From Polyangiaceae bacterium (GTDB lineage: Bacteria; Myxococcota_A; Polyangia; Polyangiales; Polyangiaceae), in the NCBI GenBank assembly GCA_016933275.1, contig JAFGBI010000048.1, positions 1-51,406 on the forward strand: a stretch of DNA of 51,406 bases, read 5' to 3'. Under the pieces are notes generated by a model. That model worked only from the letters and a program-made list of their open reading frames with translations. It was not told the origin of the DNA and did not search any database. How positions within the stretch are numbered: position 1 is the first letter of the stretch; the number at the start of each line of letters is the position of its first letter. Both the position numbers and the translations under genes were made by a program. Shown here piece by piece: positions 36,310 to 45,807 of this stretch.

Positions 36310-37445
36310 CCTTCGACTCGTCGTCGCGAGCGTCCGATCTGCCACACCCGCTCCGCGAGGTCCTGCGCGAGCCCGTGGACGATGCCGCCGTGGCCCGCAT
36401 GTGGCACGGGATCGAGGGGCAGCAGGGGCGACGCTCGGCCCCCGCGCGGGGGGCCTGGGTCGTCGTGGCGGCGGCCGCCGCGGTGCTGCTCGTCGTGCTC
36501 GTCGCGGTGAGGCTCCGGGGCCCGGCGCCGCCTGCGGCCCTGCTCACTGCGGAGGGGACCGCGTTCGTGCGCCTGGACACGACGGGGCAGGGCCTCCGGG
36601 AACAGCGCTTCGCTGACGGCTCGCGGCTGGTGGCGGCGAGCGACACCCGCGTGGAGGGGCTGGCCTTCACCGGGCAGGAGGTGGCGCTGCTGCTTGAGCG
36701 CGGGCGCGTCGAGGTCTCGGTGGTGCCGGGCGGCCCGCGGCGCTGGAGCGTCGAGGCGAAGCTCGCGCGCGTCGAGGTGGTGGGGACCCGCTTCTCGGTG
36801 ACGCGGAGCGAGGCGCGGGTGAGCGTCGCCGTGGCCGAGGGGACCGTCCTCGTGCGCTCGCCGCTGCTCCCCGACGGGGTCGCGCGGCTGGACGCGGGGC
36901 AGGGTGTCGAGCTCGCGCTGCCCCCGCGGGCGCCCGCCGAGCGCCCGCCGCCGGCGAGCACGGCCGTGGCCCCGACGGGGACGGAGCCCGCGCCCCCGAT
37001 CCCGCCCCCGCCGCCATCGGGGGCGCCGCCTTCGAGCAGCGCGAGCGGCTCACCGGCGGGGGTGGAGGCGCTGCTGCGTCGCGCGGACGCGGCACGGCTC
37101 GCCGGGGATCTCGCGCTCGCGGAGCTGCTGCTCGAGCGCGTGGTGCGCGACTCGCCGGAGGACGGCCGCGCCTCGCTGGCGGCGTTCACCCTGGGAGTGA
37201 TCCGGATGGATCGCGGCGATCTGCCGCGCGCGATCGCGGCGCTCCGCCGCGCGCTGGCGCTGGGGGCGCCGGCGACGCTGGAGCAGGATTGCTACCTGCG
37301 GCTGGTGGAGGCGGAGCTCCGTTCGTCGGAGCGCGCCCGCGCGCTCGCCACCAGCGAGGAGTACCGCCGGCGGTTCCCGAACGGCCGGCACCGGCGCGCG
37401 ATCGCGGCCCTGCTCGAGCAGCGGGGGGAGGCCCCGTCGCCGTGA
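36306..37445 (+). CDS. FecR-like membrane regulator with TPR-like tail
   Basis: 379 residues from GTG at 36306, overlapping the sigma-factor stop (GTGA). The cytoplasmic N-terminus (~1-48) would contact the sigma factor. One membrane helix lies at ~49-70 (AWVVVAAAAAVLLVVLVAV). A FecR-type beta domain covers ~78-205 (LVAASDTRVEGLAFTGQEVA, LARVEVVGTRFSVTRSEARV, VSVAVAEGTVLVRSP). A Pro-rich linker follows (~210-255), then a helical TPR-like domain (~258-375; LAGDLALAELLLERVVRDSP, AIAALRRALALGAPATLE). It likely acts as an anti-sigma or sigma regulator sensing periplasmic events. Confidence 0.88.
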   Translation: MTFDSSSRASDLPHPLREVLREPVDDAAVARMWHGIEGQQGRRSAPARGAWVVVAAAAAVLLVVLVAVRLRGPAPPAALLTAEGTAFVRLDTTGQGLREQRFADGSRLVAASDTRVEGLAFTGQEVALLLERGRVEVSVVPGGPRRWSVEAKLARVEVVGTRFSVTRSEARVSVAVAEGTVLVRSPLLPDGVARLDAGQGVELALPPRAPAERPPPASTAVAPTGTEPAPPIPPPPPSGAPPSSSASGSPAGVEALLRRADAARLAGDLALAELLLERVVRDSPEDGRASLAAFTLGVIRMDRGDLPRAIAALRRALALGAPATLEQDCYLRLVEAELRSSERARALATSEEYRRRFPNGRHRRAIAALLEQRGEAPSP

Positions 37446-38485
37446 GCCGGCGCCGCTTTGCCCGCGCGTCGCGGCTCACGATCGCCCTCGCGCTTGCCGC
37501 GGCCAGCGCTCGGGCCGAGCCCCCCGCCTCCGTGCGCGTCACGCTGCCCGATTGCGCGACGCCCCCCCTCGATCTCGACGCGCTGACGACGGCGCTCCAC
37601 GTCGAGCTGGGGGCCGCGGGGATCCCGTTGGTCTCCGATCCCGCGGCGCCGGGCGCGACCGAGCTCGTCCTCGAGCTCGAGGCTTGCGGCGAGGAGGAGA
37701 CGGAGCTCCGGGTCACGGTCGAGTTCCTGGCGCCCTCGGGCTCGCCGGTGTCGCTGCGCACGCGTCTGGCGCTCGGGGATGTGCCCCGGGAGAGCCGGCC
37801 GCGCACGGTCGCGGTGGCGCTCGCCGAGCTGCTGCGGGTGACGCGACTCCCCGTCGAGGCCGCGCCGCCCGTCGAGGCTGTTGCCCTGCCGCCCGCGTCC
37901 GCGGCGCCGGAGAGAGCGGAGCCTCGGGCACCTGCGCCGGCGCCGATCGCGTCGGAGCCGACCCCAACGGAATTCGCTCCGCCGCCGGGGCCGCTCGGCG
38001 TGCGGGTCGGCGTGGAGGTGGCGTGGCTGGCTGCGGGCGAGGACGCCTTCGCGGGCGGCGCGGCGGAGCTCGCCGTTGCGCTTCCCCGAGGGCTGGTGCC
38101 GCGGTTTGGCCTCTCGGTGCTGCGCAATTCGGTGCCGACCGAGCTCGGAGAAATCGATCTGACCGCGCTCGGTGCCGCGGCCGGCGTTGGTTACCGGAAC
38201 GGGAGCCGTTCCACCTTCACGGTGGGGCCCGAGCTCTGCGTCCGCGCGGTGCTGGCCCGCGGTCGGAGTCGGCTTGGCGTGACTGAGCGGATCCAGCTCG
38301 CGTGGGTGACGAGCTCGGGGCTGGCCGCCGCGCTCGGCGTCCCGCTGTCCCGCCGTGTCGAGGTTTCGCTCGGTGGCTTCACCGACGTCGTCCTATGGGG
38401 CGCCGAGCTCACCGCCGGCGGCCAGCGCGAGGTCGCGTTGCTCGGGCTGCAGGGCGGGGGGACGGTGGGGATCTCGGTTCGGTAG
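37442..38485 (+). CDS. Exported protein of the ECF operon, predicted beta-rich
   Basis: 347 residues from GTG at 37442, again overlapping the upstream stop (GTGA). It has a signal peptide (SRRRFARASRLTIALALAAA, cleavage near ASARAEPP). Residues ~25-140 form an alpha/beta domain (VRVTLPDCATPPLDLDALTT, ELVLELEACGEEETELRVTV). A Pro/Ala linker (~150-180) leads to a ~165-residue part with alternating Gly/hydrophobic strands (VRVGVEVAWLAAGEDAFAGG, AAAGVGYRNGSRSTFTVGPE), like a small outer-membrane barrel. It is the third gene of the sigma/FecR operon, and I recall this trio as recurrent in Polyangia. Function unknown. Confidence 0.82.
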   Translation: MSRRRFARASRLTIALALAAASARAEPPASVRVTLPDCATPPLDLDALTTALHVELGAAGIPLVSDPAAPGATELVLELEACGEEETELRVTVEFLAPSGSPVSLRTRLALGDVPRESRPRTVAVALAELLRVTRLPVEAAPPVEAVALPPASAAPERAEPRAPAPAPIASEPTPTEFAPPPGPLGVRVGVEVAWLAAGEDAFAGGAAELAVALPRGLVPRFGLSVLRNSVPTELGEIDLTALGAAAGVGYRNGSRSTFTVGPELCVRAVLARGRSRLGVTERIQLAWVTSSGLAAALGVPLSRRVEVSLGGFTDVVLWGAELTAGGQREVALLGLQGGGTVGISVR

Positions 38486-38780
38486 GTGCGCTCGGCCAGC
38501 GCCCGACCTCCGACGGTTCTCGAGACCCGAGCGGCAGGCGGAGGTTGCCTGCCAGTCCGGGGTGTCGCCCGTCGCTTCTCAAGTGGAGGCGGGCGATGCC
38601 GCCCTGTCCGGGCGCTCGGGCTCGCTCGCGCGGGGGCGCTGCTGGCGGCCGCACCCTGCGTCGTCCGGGCCTTCGGGGAGTCCGACTTCCGAGCGCGCAG
38701 TCTGACCGCGCTCCGTCCCGCCCGTTCGGACGGGGTTGGCCGGTCGACTTCGTCGTGTTAGACGAGATCGGCTTGGAGTG
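38486..38780. other. Intergenic stretch, nothing recognised
   Basis: About 300 bp after the ECF operon. Frames in it lack motifs, and no repeat was found before the hairpin that follows. Confidence 0.4.
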
Positions 38781-38805
38781 GTCTCGGCCGCTTCGAGGCC
38801 GAGAC
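38781..38805. terminator. Hairpin between ECF operon and giant lipoprotein gene
   Basis: GTCTCGGCC and GGCCGAGAC form a perfect 9-bp stem with a 7-base loop. It lies ~300 bp after the last operon stop and ~80 bp before the next start. No T tract follows, so it could equally be an upstream leader structure. Confidence 0.4.
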
Positions 38806-38885
38806 AGCGGGGATCACTGGGTACCCGAGCGCGACGGCCGTGCCCGGGACGAGACGTCTGATCATGCGCCAAGGAGGCCGCGACG

Positions 38886-41800
38886 ATGAACCGCAGGTGG
38901 ATCGGGTTGGTGGTACTGCTGGTAGCTGCGCTCGCACAGCTCGGGTGCCGTGGCAGGAGAGGCTCCGAAGCGAGGGCAGACACCCGGGTGACCATCGAGG
39001 GGCGCGTGCTCCTGGAGGACGGCGACGGCCTGAACGACCTCAGCCGCGTGCGCGTGGGCATCGGTGCTGGCGAAGGTGGCGTCACTCTGGAAGAGGACGG
39101 AAGCTTCGTCTTCAGCGATCTCGAACCCGACGTCTACTCGCTGGTGATCACCTACTCGGGTGGACTCACCGACGATGCCGAGGGCTCTGCGTACCAGCGC
39201 TACGAGCGGCGCGTGAGCGCTCCGGAGGGCGCGTACGTGCCGCTCGGAGACATCGCCTTGGAGCTCGGTCTCGGCACCGTCCGAGGCACGGTTTCCTCCT
39301 CCGACGGGGCCAGCACGGACGGTGCCAAGGTCCGGCTCGAGAGCGACGGTGTCGTGCGCGAGGACATCGTCGAAGCCGACGATTTCGAGCTCGAGCGGGT
39401 TCCGGTGGGGCGCCATCAGCTCCTGCTGGAGCGGGATGGCTACACGGCGTGCGCACACGAGGTGGTGGTGGCGTTTCACGGACACGAGGTCTCGGGGCCC
39501 CAGCAGCTCGCTTCGACGGCCGTGAGCCTGGACCACGACGACAGCCAGCGCATCAAGATTGTTGACGACACCTGGTACCTGCTGGAGGCCTACGACGAGC
39601 CGGTCACCGTGCTGGTGGACGCGGCCTTCGCCACCGAGGGTCGCCACTGGCCCGCCGGAGAGAGCGCCGGAGATTACGCCGAGCTCGCGAGCTTCGGCGT
39701 TCAGGTCGAGGAAGGTGAGCAGGTCGAGCGCCTGCAGCTCCGCGACTCCTGCGGCTTCGAGTCCGCGACGCACGACGTCCACTTCGTGCTCGACCAGACC
39801 CCGCCCGAGGTGGACTATGTCGAGCTTCACCTGGGGCAGCCTTGGAGCACTAGCCCCACGATGTCCCTGACCGTCCCGGCGCGCGACCGCCTCACCGCAG
39901 CGTCCGCCGATTTTACCGTGGACGGTCTCGAGATGAAGATCGCTCTCTGCGACGAGACCAGCAACGGCTCGGGAGAGATGGGGTGCGATCCTTCGCTCGA
40001 GGACGCCCCCTGGGTCCCCTACGCCTTCACCCAGACCGTCACTTTCCAGGACCGCGACGGCCTCAAGCAGATCCAGGTTCGGGTCCGCGACGCCAGCGAG
40101 AACGAGACCGAGGGGGTCTTCGCGGACTCGGTCCACGTCGACCAGAGCGCGCCCGTCTTCGGAGGGATTGAGGTCCGCGGGATCCGGGTTCTGGGACCGG
40201 CCGGCGAGGACGGCGTCATCCACGAGCCGACCGTGATGGTGTTCCTCGACGTCAGCGGCGCTACCCAGATGAAACTTGGCTCCGCCTCGGGGCTCGGAGG
40301 CGTGTCCTGGCAGCCGTTTCTTCCCGCGGTGAGCTACAACTTCACCGGCGGCGACGGGCTAAAGTACCTCCATGCCCAGTTCCGCGACGACGCGGGCAAC
40401 CAGTCCGAGGAGTACTCCGTGGCCGTGACCCTGGTCACCACGGCGACCCTCCGGGGCACCGCGCAGCTCGCGGGGGGCACTGACCACTCCGGGACCGCGG
40501 TGGAGCTGGTCGGTACTGGCTTCCGCACCACCACCGACGCCCGAGGCGCCTGGGAGTTGGCGGACGTCACTGCGGGTACCTATAACCTCCTTCTGAGCCG
40601 CGACGGCTACGCCTCCGAGCGGGTGTCGAGCCTCACTCTGGCCGTCAACGACGACGTCACCCTGGACCTCGTCACTCTCCTGGAGCTGGACGTCACGCCG
40701 CCGGGCGAGGCGGAGCTAGTGATCGGCGACGGCAGCGGCGTGATCCACGACCCGAGCCCCATGGCGCAGGTGCACGCCGAGGGCGCGACCGAGATGAAGA
40801 TCGGCACCACCTCGGGTCTTGCCACCTCCGTGTGGCAGCCCTTCATGCCCAGCTTCCGCTTCGACTTCACCGAGGACGACGGCACCAAGCACCTGTACGT
40901 CCGCCTCCGCGACGCCGCCGGCAACGAGGCCGACGAGCTCCACTCCGCCGTCGAGCTCGTCACCACCGCCACCCTCAGCGGCACGGTCACCCTGGACGGC
41001 ACCACCGACCACGGGGGCACCACGGTGGTGCTTCTGGGCACCGCGCTATCGGCCACCACCACCGCGGATGGCTCCTGGACGCTCGCGGGTGTGCGCGCTG
41101 GTACCTACAACCTTGAGGCCCGCCACACCGGGTTCATCGCCCAGCGCCAGACCGTCACGCTGAGCGTCAACGACGACCTCACCCTGCTGCCCGTCGAGCT
41201 GCTCGAGGTCGACGACGAGCCCCCAACCGGCGTCCAGCTCCTCATCGCCGGTGGCGCCGACGTCATCACCGACCCGAGTCCACTCATCACCCTCACCGCC
41301 GAGGGCGCGGCCCGGATGAAGGTCGGAACCACGTCCGGCCTGGCCATGGCCGCGTGGCAGCCGTTCCAGGAGACCTTCCGCTGGGACTTCACCGACGTGG
41401 ACGGCGAGAAATGGCTCCACGCCGTGGTCGAGGATGAGGCCGGAAACCAGAGCACCGAGGTCAGCGACTCTGCCACCCTCAACCGTTGCGGCACCGTCAG
41501 CGGACACGTCGTTCTGCTCGGTGAGACCGACCACGGGGGCGCGCAGGTCACCCTCCTCGGCACCCCTTACACGACCACCACCAACGAGGACGGCTCCTGG
41601 TCCCTGTCCGACGTGGTCGCCGGAACCTTCAACCTCCAATGCAGTGCTACCGGCTTCCGCACCTACCGGGAGAACAGCCTCTACGTCCAGCCCGCGGCCA
41701 CCACCGACCTCGGCGAGCAGCTCCTCGACGCGTATCAGGCCTTCGTCCAGGGCACCGTGGTGCTCGAGGGCTGGGAAGGCATCCAGCACCACGACGGAGC

Positions 41801-44800
41801 TCACGTGGTGCTGCCCCGCAGCGAGAGCGAGGCCCCCTACGAGACCTACACCGACGTCAACGGCAACTTCAGTCTGCCGGTGAAGCCGACCAACTACCCC
41901 GAGCCCCTGACCATCACCAAGCTCGGCTATGAGGGCTACGTCCACCCCACCACCTTCGCCGTCGGCCCGGATCAGGTCTACCCGCTCGGCACCATCCGCC
42001 TGGCCGCTGCGGCCAACGACCTCTTCGGAACCGTCACCCTCGCCGACGAGGTGGACCATTCCGGCATCTCCGTCCGCGCGGTCAGCTCCGACGGCGGCAG
42101 GGTCGATCTCGAGACCTCCACCGACGCTCAGGGCGACTACGCGTTCGAGATGCTGCCCCTCGGCACCTACCGCGTCTACTACGAGTACGAGCCCGAGCCC
42201 TTCCGTGAGACCTACACTCACGTCGGCGTCGTCCTCCACTCCGGGCAGCCCACGCGCCTCGACCCGGTGGCCCTGCGCGCCCGCTTCCTCAGCATCGAGG
42301 ATGGCGCGCCGCTCACTGCCAGCCAGGTCGTCCGCGTCAGTCTCGGTTGCTCCGACTGTCTCGAGATGCGCGTCTCCAACACGCTGTCCAATTTCGACGA
42401 CTCGGACTGGGGCTGGCAGGGCTGCGCCGACTCCCTCGAGGACTGGGATCTCGGCGTCGGCGACGGCGAGAAGCTGGTCTACGGTCAGTTCAAGACCAAC
42501 GCCGACCCGAGCAACCCCACCGACGTGGTCAGCGACGCCATCCGGCTCGACACCGAGGCCATCATCGCCGGCTTCGACCACGATGGCGGGCCGCCCCGCG
42601 TGCTCGGCGCCGGAGCCGTGCTCCGCCTCACCCTCGTCGGAGAGCCCGACGGCCGCGCCCACGCGGTCGTCGGTGGGGGCTACGACGACAACATCACCCT
42701 GTACGACGACGGGAGTCGCGGCGACGACGTGGCCGGCGACGGCGTGTATCGGCGCAGCTACACCATCGTCCGCAGCGATGACGTCACCGGGGTGTTCGTC
42801 ACCGGGTACTTCACCGACTCGCTCGGCAACGCCGGCTTCCTGGTGGCGCCAGATCCGGTCACCACCAGCGTGCCGCCGCTCGTCCAGAGCGTGAGCGTGG
42901 TGCCGGACCCCGGCGCCGGCACCGTCACCATCCAGTGGCAGACCGACGAGGCTGCGCACGGCTCCGTGCTCTGGGGCCCCGAGGCCGAGCCAGTGGTGTA
43001 CACGCACACGGACTCCGAGCCCGCCGGCTACATCACCACCCACTCCGTGACCGTCGGCCCCGCTGACATCGTCCCCGGCGACATCTACCACTTCCAGATC
43101 CAGGTCGCCGACGCCAGCGGCGCCTCCTCCAGCACCTACGGCGCTACCTTCCGCTTGGTCCACGCCCGGCCCCGCCACGTCGTGGCCATCCCCGGCATCG
43201 ACCGCAACCACGTCCGCTGGGAGGCCTCCAGCATGGACCCGGTTTGGGGCTACAACGTCTACCGACGGGTCGATGGGCAGGAGTTCGACCTCGACAGCCC
43301 CATCAACCCCGAGCCCTGCGGCTGGACCGCCACCGATCCCCGCTGCAACAGCGAGGCCTGGTTCTACGAGGACGTCCTCGTAGAACCAGGCACTACCTTC
43401 CACTACGTCGTGGCCGCCGTCGACCCCATGGGGCATGTCGGCATGTTGTCGGACGAGACGACAGCGACGCCCTGCGTGGCGTCGAGCGGACCGACGAGCG
43501 TGCAGGGAGACATCGAGGGAACGACAGTGTGGAGCGAGTGCGGAAGTCCCTACCGGATGACCGGCAGTGTTGCCGTCGGCAAGAATGTCGATGGTAGTGT
43601 TCTGGTACTGGGGCCAAACACGCACGTCACGGCAATGGGTTCGTACCAACTGATGATCAGAACCTTGGGTCGCATCGCCGCGCTCGGCGAGAGGGGAACC
43701 GTGAGCTGGGACGAGACCGCCGGTGAGTATGTCGAGAGTGACGATGGGATGGTGAGAATCGAGGCCTATTCAGGGGCCGTTGGAGCGTGGCGCGGCGTGT
43801 ACTTCGAGTTCCCGAACGATGGCGTCGTCGACGACGCCCGCCTCGTCGACCTCGAGAACGGCGAGTACTACGGAGGGCCAGTCTTCTACCGCACCCGAGT
43901 CTCGCACGCGAATGAGAGCGGAATCCGCGTCTACGAGCGAGGAATCGCCGCCGTCCGCAGTACCATTCAGAACAACCGCGCGGGCATCAACAGCAACGAA
44001 CTGGGAAGCGGCGGAGGGATCTTCATCGGGGACGGGCAACTCCTCCTGCGCTGGAGCAAAATCAGCCAGAACGCCGCGGGCACGGGGACAGGCTCAGGTG
44101 GGACCGCGTACGGCGGCGGCATCGCGGCCACCGGCAGCACCTGCACGATCATGGACTCACGCATCGCGGGTAATTCCGTCACGGGTGCTACTTGGCGATA
44201 CGGAGGCGGCATGGCTGTCTATCAGACCGCATGCAGCCTCTGTGGCACTTCGGTCAGTTCGCCGAAGACGATGCTCGTTCGCACCCGGCTCGAGGGCAAC
44301 TCGCTGGGCACCGGCAGCCACGCTTCCAGCGGCGGCGGAATGTACCACTGGCCGGCAGCAAGTGCTGGATTCTTTCTCATGCAGGCGTGCGTTGTCTACG
44401 CAAACACCAATTCCTCCAATTCGAACGACTCCGACGGCGGGGGCGGGGTGCTCCTGGCCGGTTCACCCGATCGCGTCGCGATCGTCGACTCGCTATTCGA
44501 ACGCAACTCGGCGGCACGGTTTGGCGGGGCATTGCTTGTTGAAGGCTCGCCGCCGTGCTCGCTCGCTGGCAATACCTTCGTGGACAACACCACGGCGGTG
44601 GCGAGGTCAGCTGGGGACATACACGCCTACTATAGCAACTCTGTGAGCATCAACGCTTCGACGCACCTGCACACACCTGCCTTCACCGGTTCCGCACCCA
44701 TGATACGGAGCACGGAGTACCCAGGCAGCAGCGTGAGCTCGAGCCACGTGACGGTTCCTTCGGGCCAGAACGGAATCTGCGTCGGCTACCTGTCGGCCGT

Positions 44801-45467
44801 GGGCAACAGCAGCGTTGCATCGGGGGACACTGCCCATGCGATGATGACCGACCTTGCCTACTCGAATCCGAACATCAACGCGCACGGCAACTACTGGGGC
44901 CCGTACTGCACCGCGGAAATGGAGGCTGGCGGCAATCCGAAGAACGTGTCGTGCATCCACGACTACTACGACGACGTCAGTTTGGCTGAAGTCGAGTACA
45001 CCGACTACGCCCTCACCGCTTTCCCAATGCCTCGCGTCACTGCACCCCGCTGGTGGCACAAGTTGGGGCCTCTGGATTCCATCACCTTTGAGGGCTACGG
45101 CTACGACTACGAAGACGCCGCCGATCTCGGCTGCGGCGATCCGGGCCTGGCTGGGGGCATGTGGGTGAGCGACGGCGAGCGCTACGCTTGCAGCGATGCG
45201 GACCACGACCACTGGTCCTGCCATCGCTGCCCGCTCGACGGTCCCGAATACTGCCCGCCGGACTGCTACCTCGGCGACAGCGATCTCCGCTGGTGCAAGA
45301 CCGAGGACGATTGCGATGGCCCGAACGAGCTCGGCTGGGGCCAGACCCTCAGCATCCCGGCCAGCAGCATCGGCGCCCCCAGCTCCACCCCTCGCCGCAT
45401 CTGGTTATGGGCCTACGACTCGAATGGCCAGATCGGCAAGGTGCCCACCGAGGTCATCATCCAGTGA
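38886..45467 (+). CDS. Giant modular surface lipoprotein (CnaB-like, Ig-like, Fn3, beta-helix)
   Basis: 2193 residues. Signal MNRRWIGLVVLLVAALAQLGC (lipobox). Residues ~33-220 hold two carboxypeptidase-regulatory/CnaB-like domains (TIEGRVLLEDGDG, TVRGTVSSSDG). From ~420 to ~960 an alternating pair repeats at least three times: an Ig-like unit (MKxGTxSGL...W.PF...DFT..DG.K.L...D.AGN) and a CnaB-like unit (GTVTLDGTTDHGGTTVVLLG, GSWTLAGVRAGTYNL). More CnaB-like units follow to ~1130. An Fn3-like region lies at ~1340-1520 (VQSVSVVPDPGAGTVTIQWQ, GYNVYRRVDG). The last ~650 residues form a right-handed beta-helix with Asn/Gly-rich turns (IQNNRAGINSNELGSGGGIF, FERNSAARFGGALLVEG) and a Cys-rich end. 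It is likely a long surface adhesin or filament. A perfect palindrome lies within the gene at residues ~1491-1502. Confidence 0.88.
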   Translation: MNRRWIGLVVLLVAALAQLGCRGRRGSEARADTRVTIEGRVLLEDGDGLNDLSRVRVGIGAGEGGVTLEEDGSFVFSDLEPDVYSLVITYSGGLTDDAEGSAYQRYERRVSAPEGAYVPLGDIALELGLGTVRGTVSSSDGASTDGAKVRLESDGVVREDIVEADDFELERVPVGRHQLLLERDGYTACAHEVVVAFHGHEVSGPQQLASTAVSLDHDDSQRIKIVDDTWYLLEAYDEPVTVLVDAAFATEGRHWPAGESAGDYAELASFGVQVEEGEQVERLQLRDSCGFESATHDVHFVLDQTPPEVDYVELHLGQPWSTSPTMSLTVPARDRLTAASADFTVDGLEMKIALCDETSNGSGEMGCDPSLEDAPWVPYAFTQTVTFQDRDGLKQIQVRVRDASENETEGVFADSVHVDQSAPVFGGIEVRGIRVLGPAGEDGVIHEPTVMVFLDVSGATQMKLGSASGLGGVSWQPFLPAVSYNFTGGDGLKYLHAQFRDDAGNQSEEYSVAVTLVTTATLRGTAQLAGGTDHSGTAVELVGTGFRTTTDARGAWELADVTAGTYNLLLSRDGYASERVSSLTLAVNDDVTLDLVTLLELDVTPPGEAELVIGDGSGVIHDPSPMAQVHAEGATEMKIGTTSGLATSVWQPFMPSFRFDFTEDDGTKHLYVRLRDAAGNEADELHSAVELVTTATLSGTVTLDGTTDHGGTTVVLLGTALSATTTADGSWTLAGVRAGTYNLEARHTGFIAQRQTVTLSVNDDLTLLPVELLEVDDEPPTGVQLLIAGGADVITDPSPLITLTAEGAARMKVGTTSGLAMAAWQPFQETFRWDFTDVDGEKWLHAVVEDEAGNQSTEVSDSATLNRCGTVSGHVVLLGETDHGGAQVTLLGTPYTTTTNEDGSWSLSDVVAGTFNLQCSATGFRTYRENSLYVQPAATTDLGEQLLDAYQAFVQGTVVLEGWEGIQHHDGAHVVLPRSESEAPYETYTDVNGNFSLPVKPTNYPEPLTITKLGYEGYVHPTTFAVGPDQVYPLGTIRLAAAANDLFGTVTLADEVDHSGISVRAVSSDGGRVDLETSTDAQGDYAFEMLPLGTYRVYYEYEPEPFRETYTHVGVVLHSGQPTRLDPVALRARFLSIEDGAPLTASQVVRVSLGCSDCLEMRVSNTLSNFDDSDWGWQGCADSLEDWDLGVGDGEKLVYGQFKTNADPSNPTDVVSDAIRLDTEAIIAGFDHDGGPPRVLGAGAVLRLTLVGEPDGRAHAVVGGGYDDNITLYDDGSRGDDVAGDGVYRRSYTIVRSDDVTGVFVTGYFTDSLGNAGFLVAPDPVTTSVPPLVQSVSVVPDPGAGTVTIQWQTDEAAHGSVLWGPEAEPVVYTHTDSEPAGYITTHSVTVGPADIVPGDIYHFQIQVADASGASSSTYGATFRLVHARPRHVVAIPGIDRNHVRWEASSMDPVWGYNVYRRVDGQEFDLDSPINPEPCGWTATDPRCNSEAWFYEDVLVEPGTTFHYVVAAVDPMGHVGMLSDETTATPCVASSGPTSVQGDIEGTTVWSECGSPYRMTGSVAVGKNVDGSVLVLGPNTHVTAMGSYQLMIRTLGRIAALGERGTVSWDETAGEYVESDDGMVRIEAYSGAVGAWRGVYFEFPNDGVVDDARLVDLENGEYYGGPVFYRTRVSHANESGIRVYERGIAAVRSTIQNNRAGINSNELGSGGGIFIGDGQLLLRWSKISQNAAGTGTGSGGTAYGGGIAATGSTCTIMDSRIAGNSVTGATWRYGGGMAVYQTACSLCGTSVSSPKTMLVRTRLEGNSLGTGSHASSGGGMYHWPAASAGFFLMQACVVYANTNSSNSNDSDGGGGVLLAGSPDRVAIVDSLFERNSAARFGGALLVEGSPPCSLAGNTFVDNTTAVARSAGDIHAYYSNSVSINASTHLHTPAFTGSAPMIRSTEYPGSSVSSSHVTVPSGQNGICVGYLSAVGNSSVASGDTAHAMMTDLAYSNPNINAHGNYWGPYCTAEMEAGGNPKNVSCIHDYYDDVSLAEVEYTDYALTAFPMPRVTAPRWWHKLGPLDSITFEGYGYDYEDAADLGCGDPGLAGGMWVSDGERYACSDADHDHWSCHRCPLDGPEYCPPDCYLGDSDLRWCKTEDDCDGPNELGWGQTLSIPASSIGAPSSTPRRIWLWAYDSNGQIGKVPTEVIIQ
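43357..43390. repeat. Perfect 34-bp palindrome inside the giant lipoprotein gene
   Basis: CCTGGTTCTACGAGGAC is followed with no spacer by its exact reverse complement. It encodes AWFYEDVLVEPG at the end of the Fn3-like part. Perfect palindromes of this size are unexpected in coding DNA. It lies close to a change from strongly C-ending codons upstream to a more mixed usage downstream. Confidence 0.9.
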
Positions 45468-45807
45468 GAGCATCGCTGGCGGGCGTCGCGCCGTGATCCA
45501 GCCGTGCTTCTGGACCGGTGAACTGGTGGGGCGAGGGGGGGCTGTCGGGGTTGGGGGACAGTCGTGCCCCACGAGCCGTCCCGCGACCTGCTCCTGGTTG
45601 CCGGGGGGCCATGCCACGGAGAATTTCGGGTGTTCCCTGGGGGACGACGGGCAGTTGTTCTCCTGGAAAAGCGGCCGGACGTCCCTGCCAGTGCCGATCC
45701 TGTGGTGAGCGGGCCGGGCCCGCTCGCGACTCGGGACGGGCCAATTCTACGCGAAGACCCGCGGTGCGGTGTACACTGGACCGATGGAGCCAGCCTCTGG
45801 GAGACCA
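45468..45807. other. Intergenic stretch, possible gene remnant
   Basis: About 340 bp. A frame with protein-like stretches (LLLVAGGPCHGEFRVFPGGR, RRAVVLLEKRPDVPASADPV) crosses it but has no matching start and runs into the next gene out of frame. I cannot assign it. TACACT shortly before the next gene could be part of a -10 region. Confidence 0.3.

Noticed and set aside
41046..43649. An 867-codon minus-strand frame inside the giant lipoprotein gene
   Set aside because: It mirrors the strongly C-ending codons of the sense gene, is Val/Gly/Asp-rich with no domain, and shares no start signal. The sense frame has clear repeats and a lipoprotein signal.
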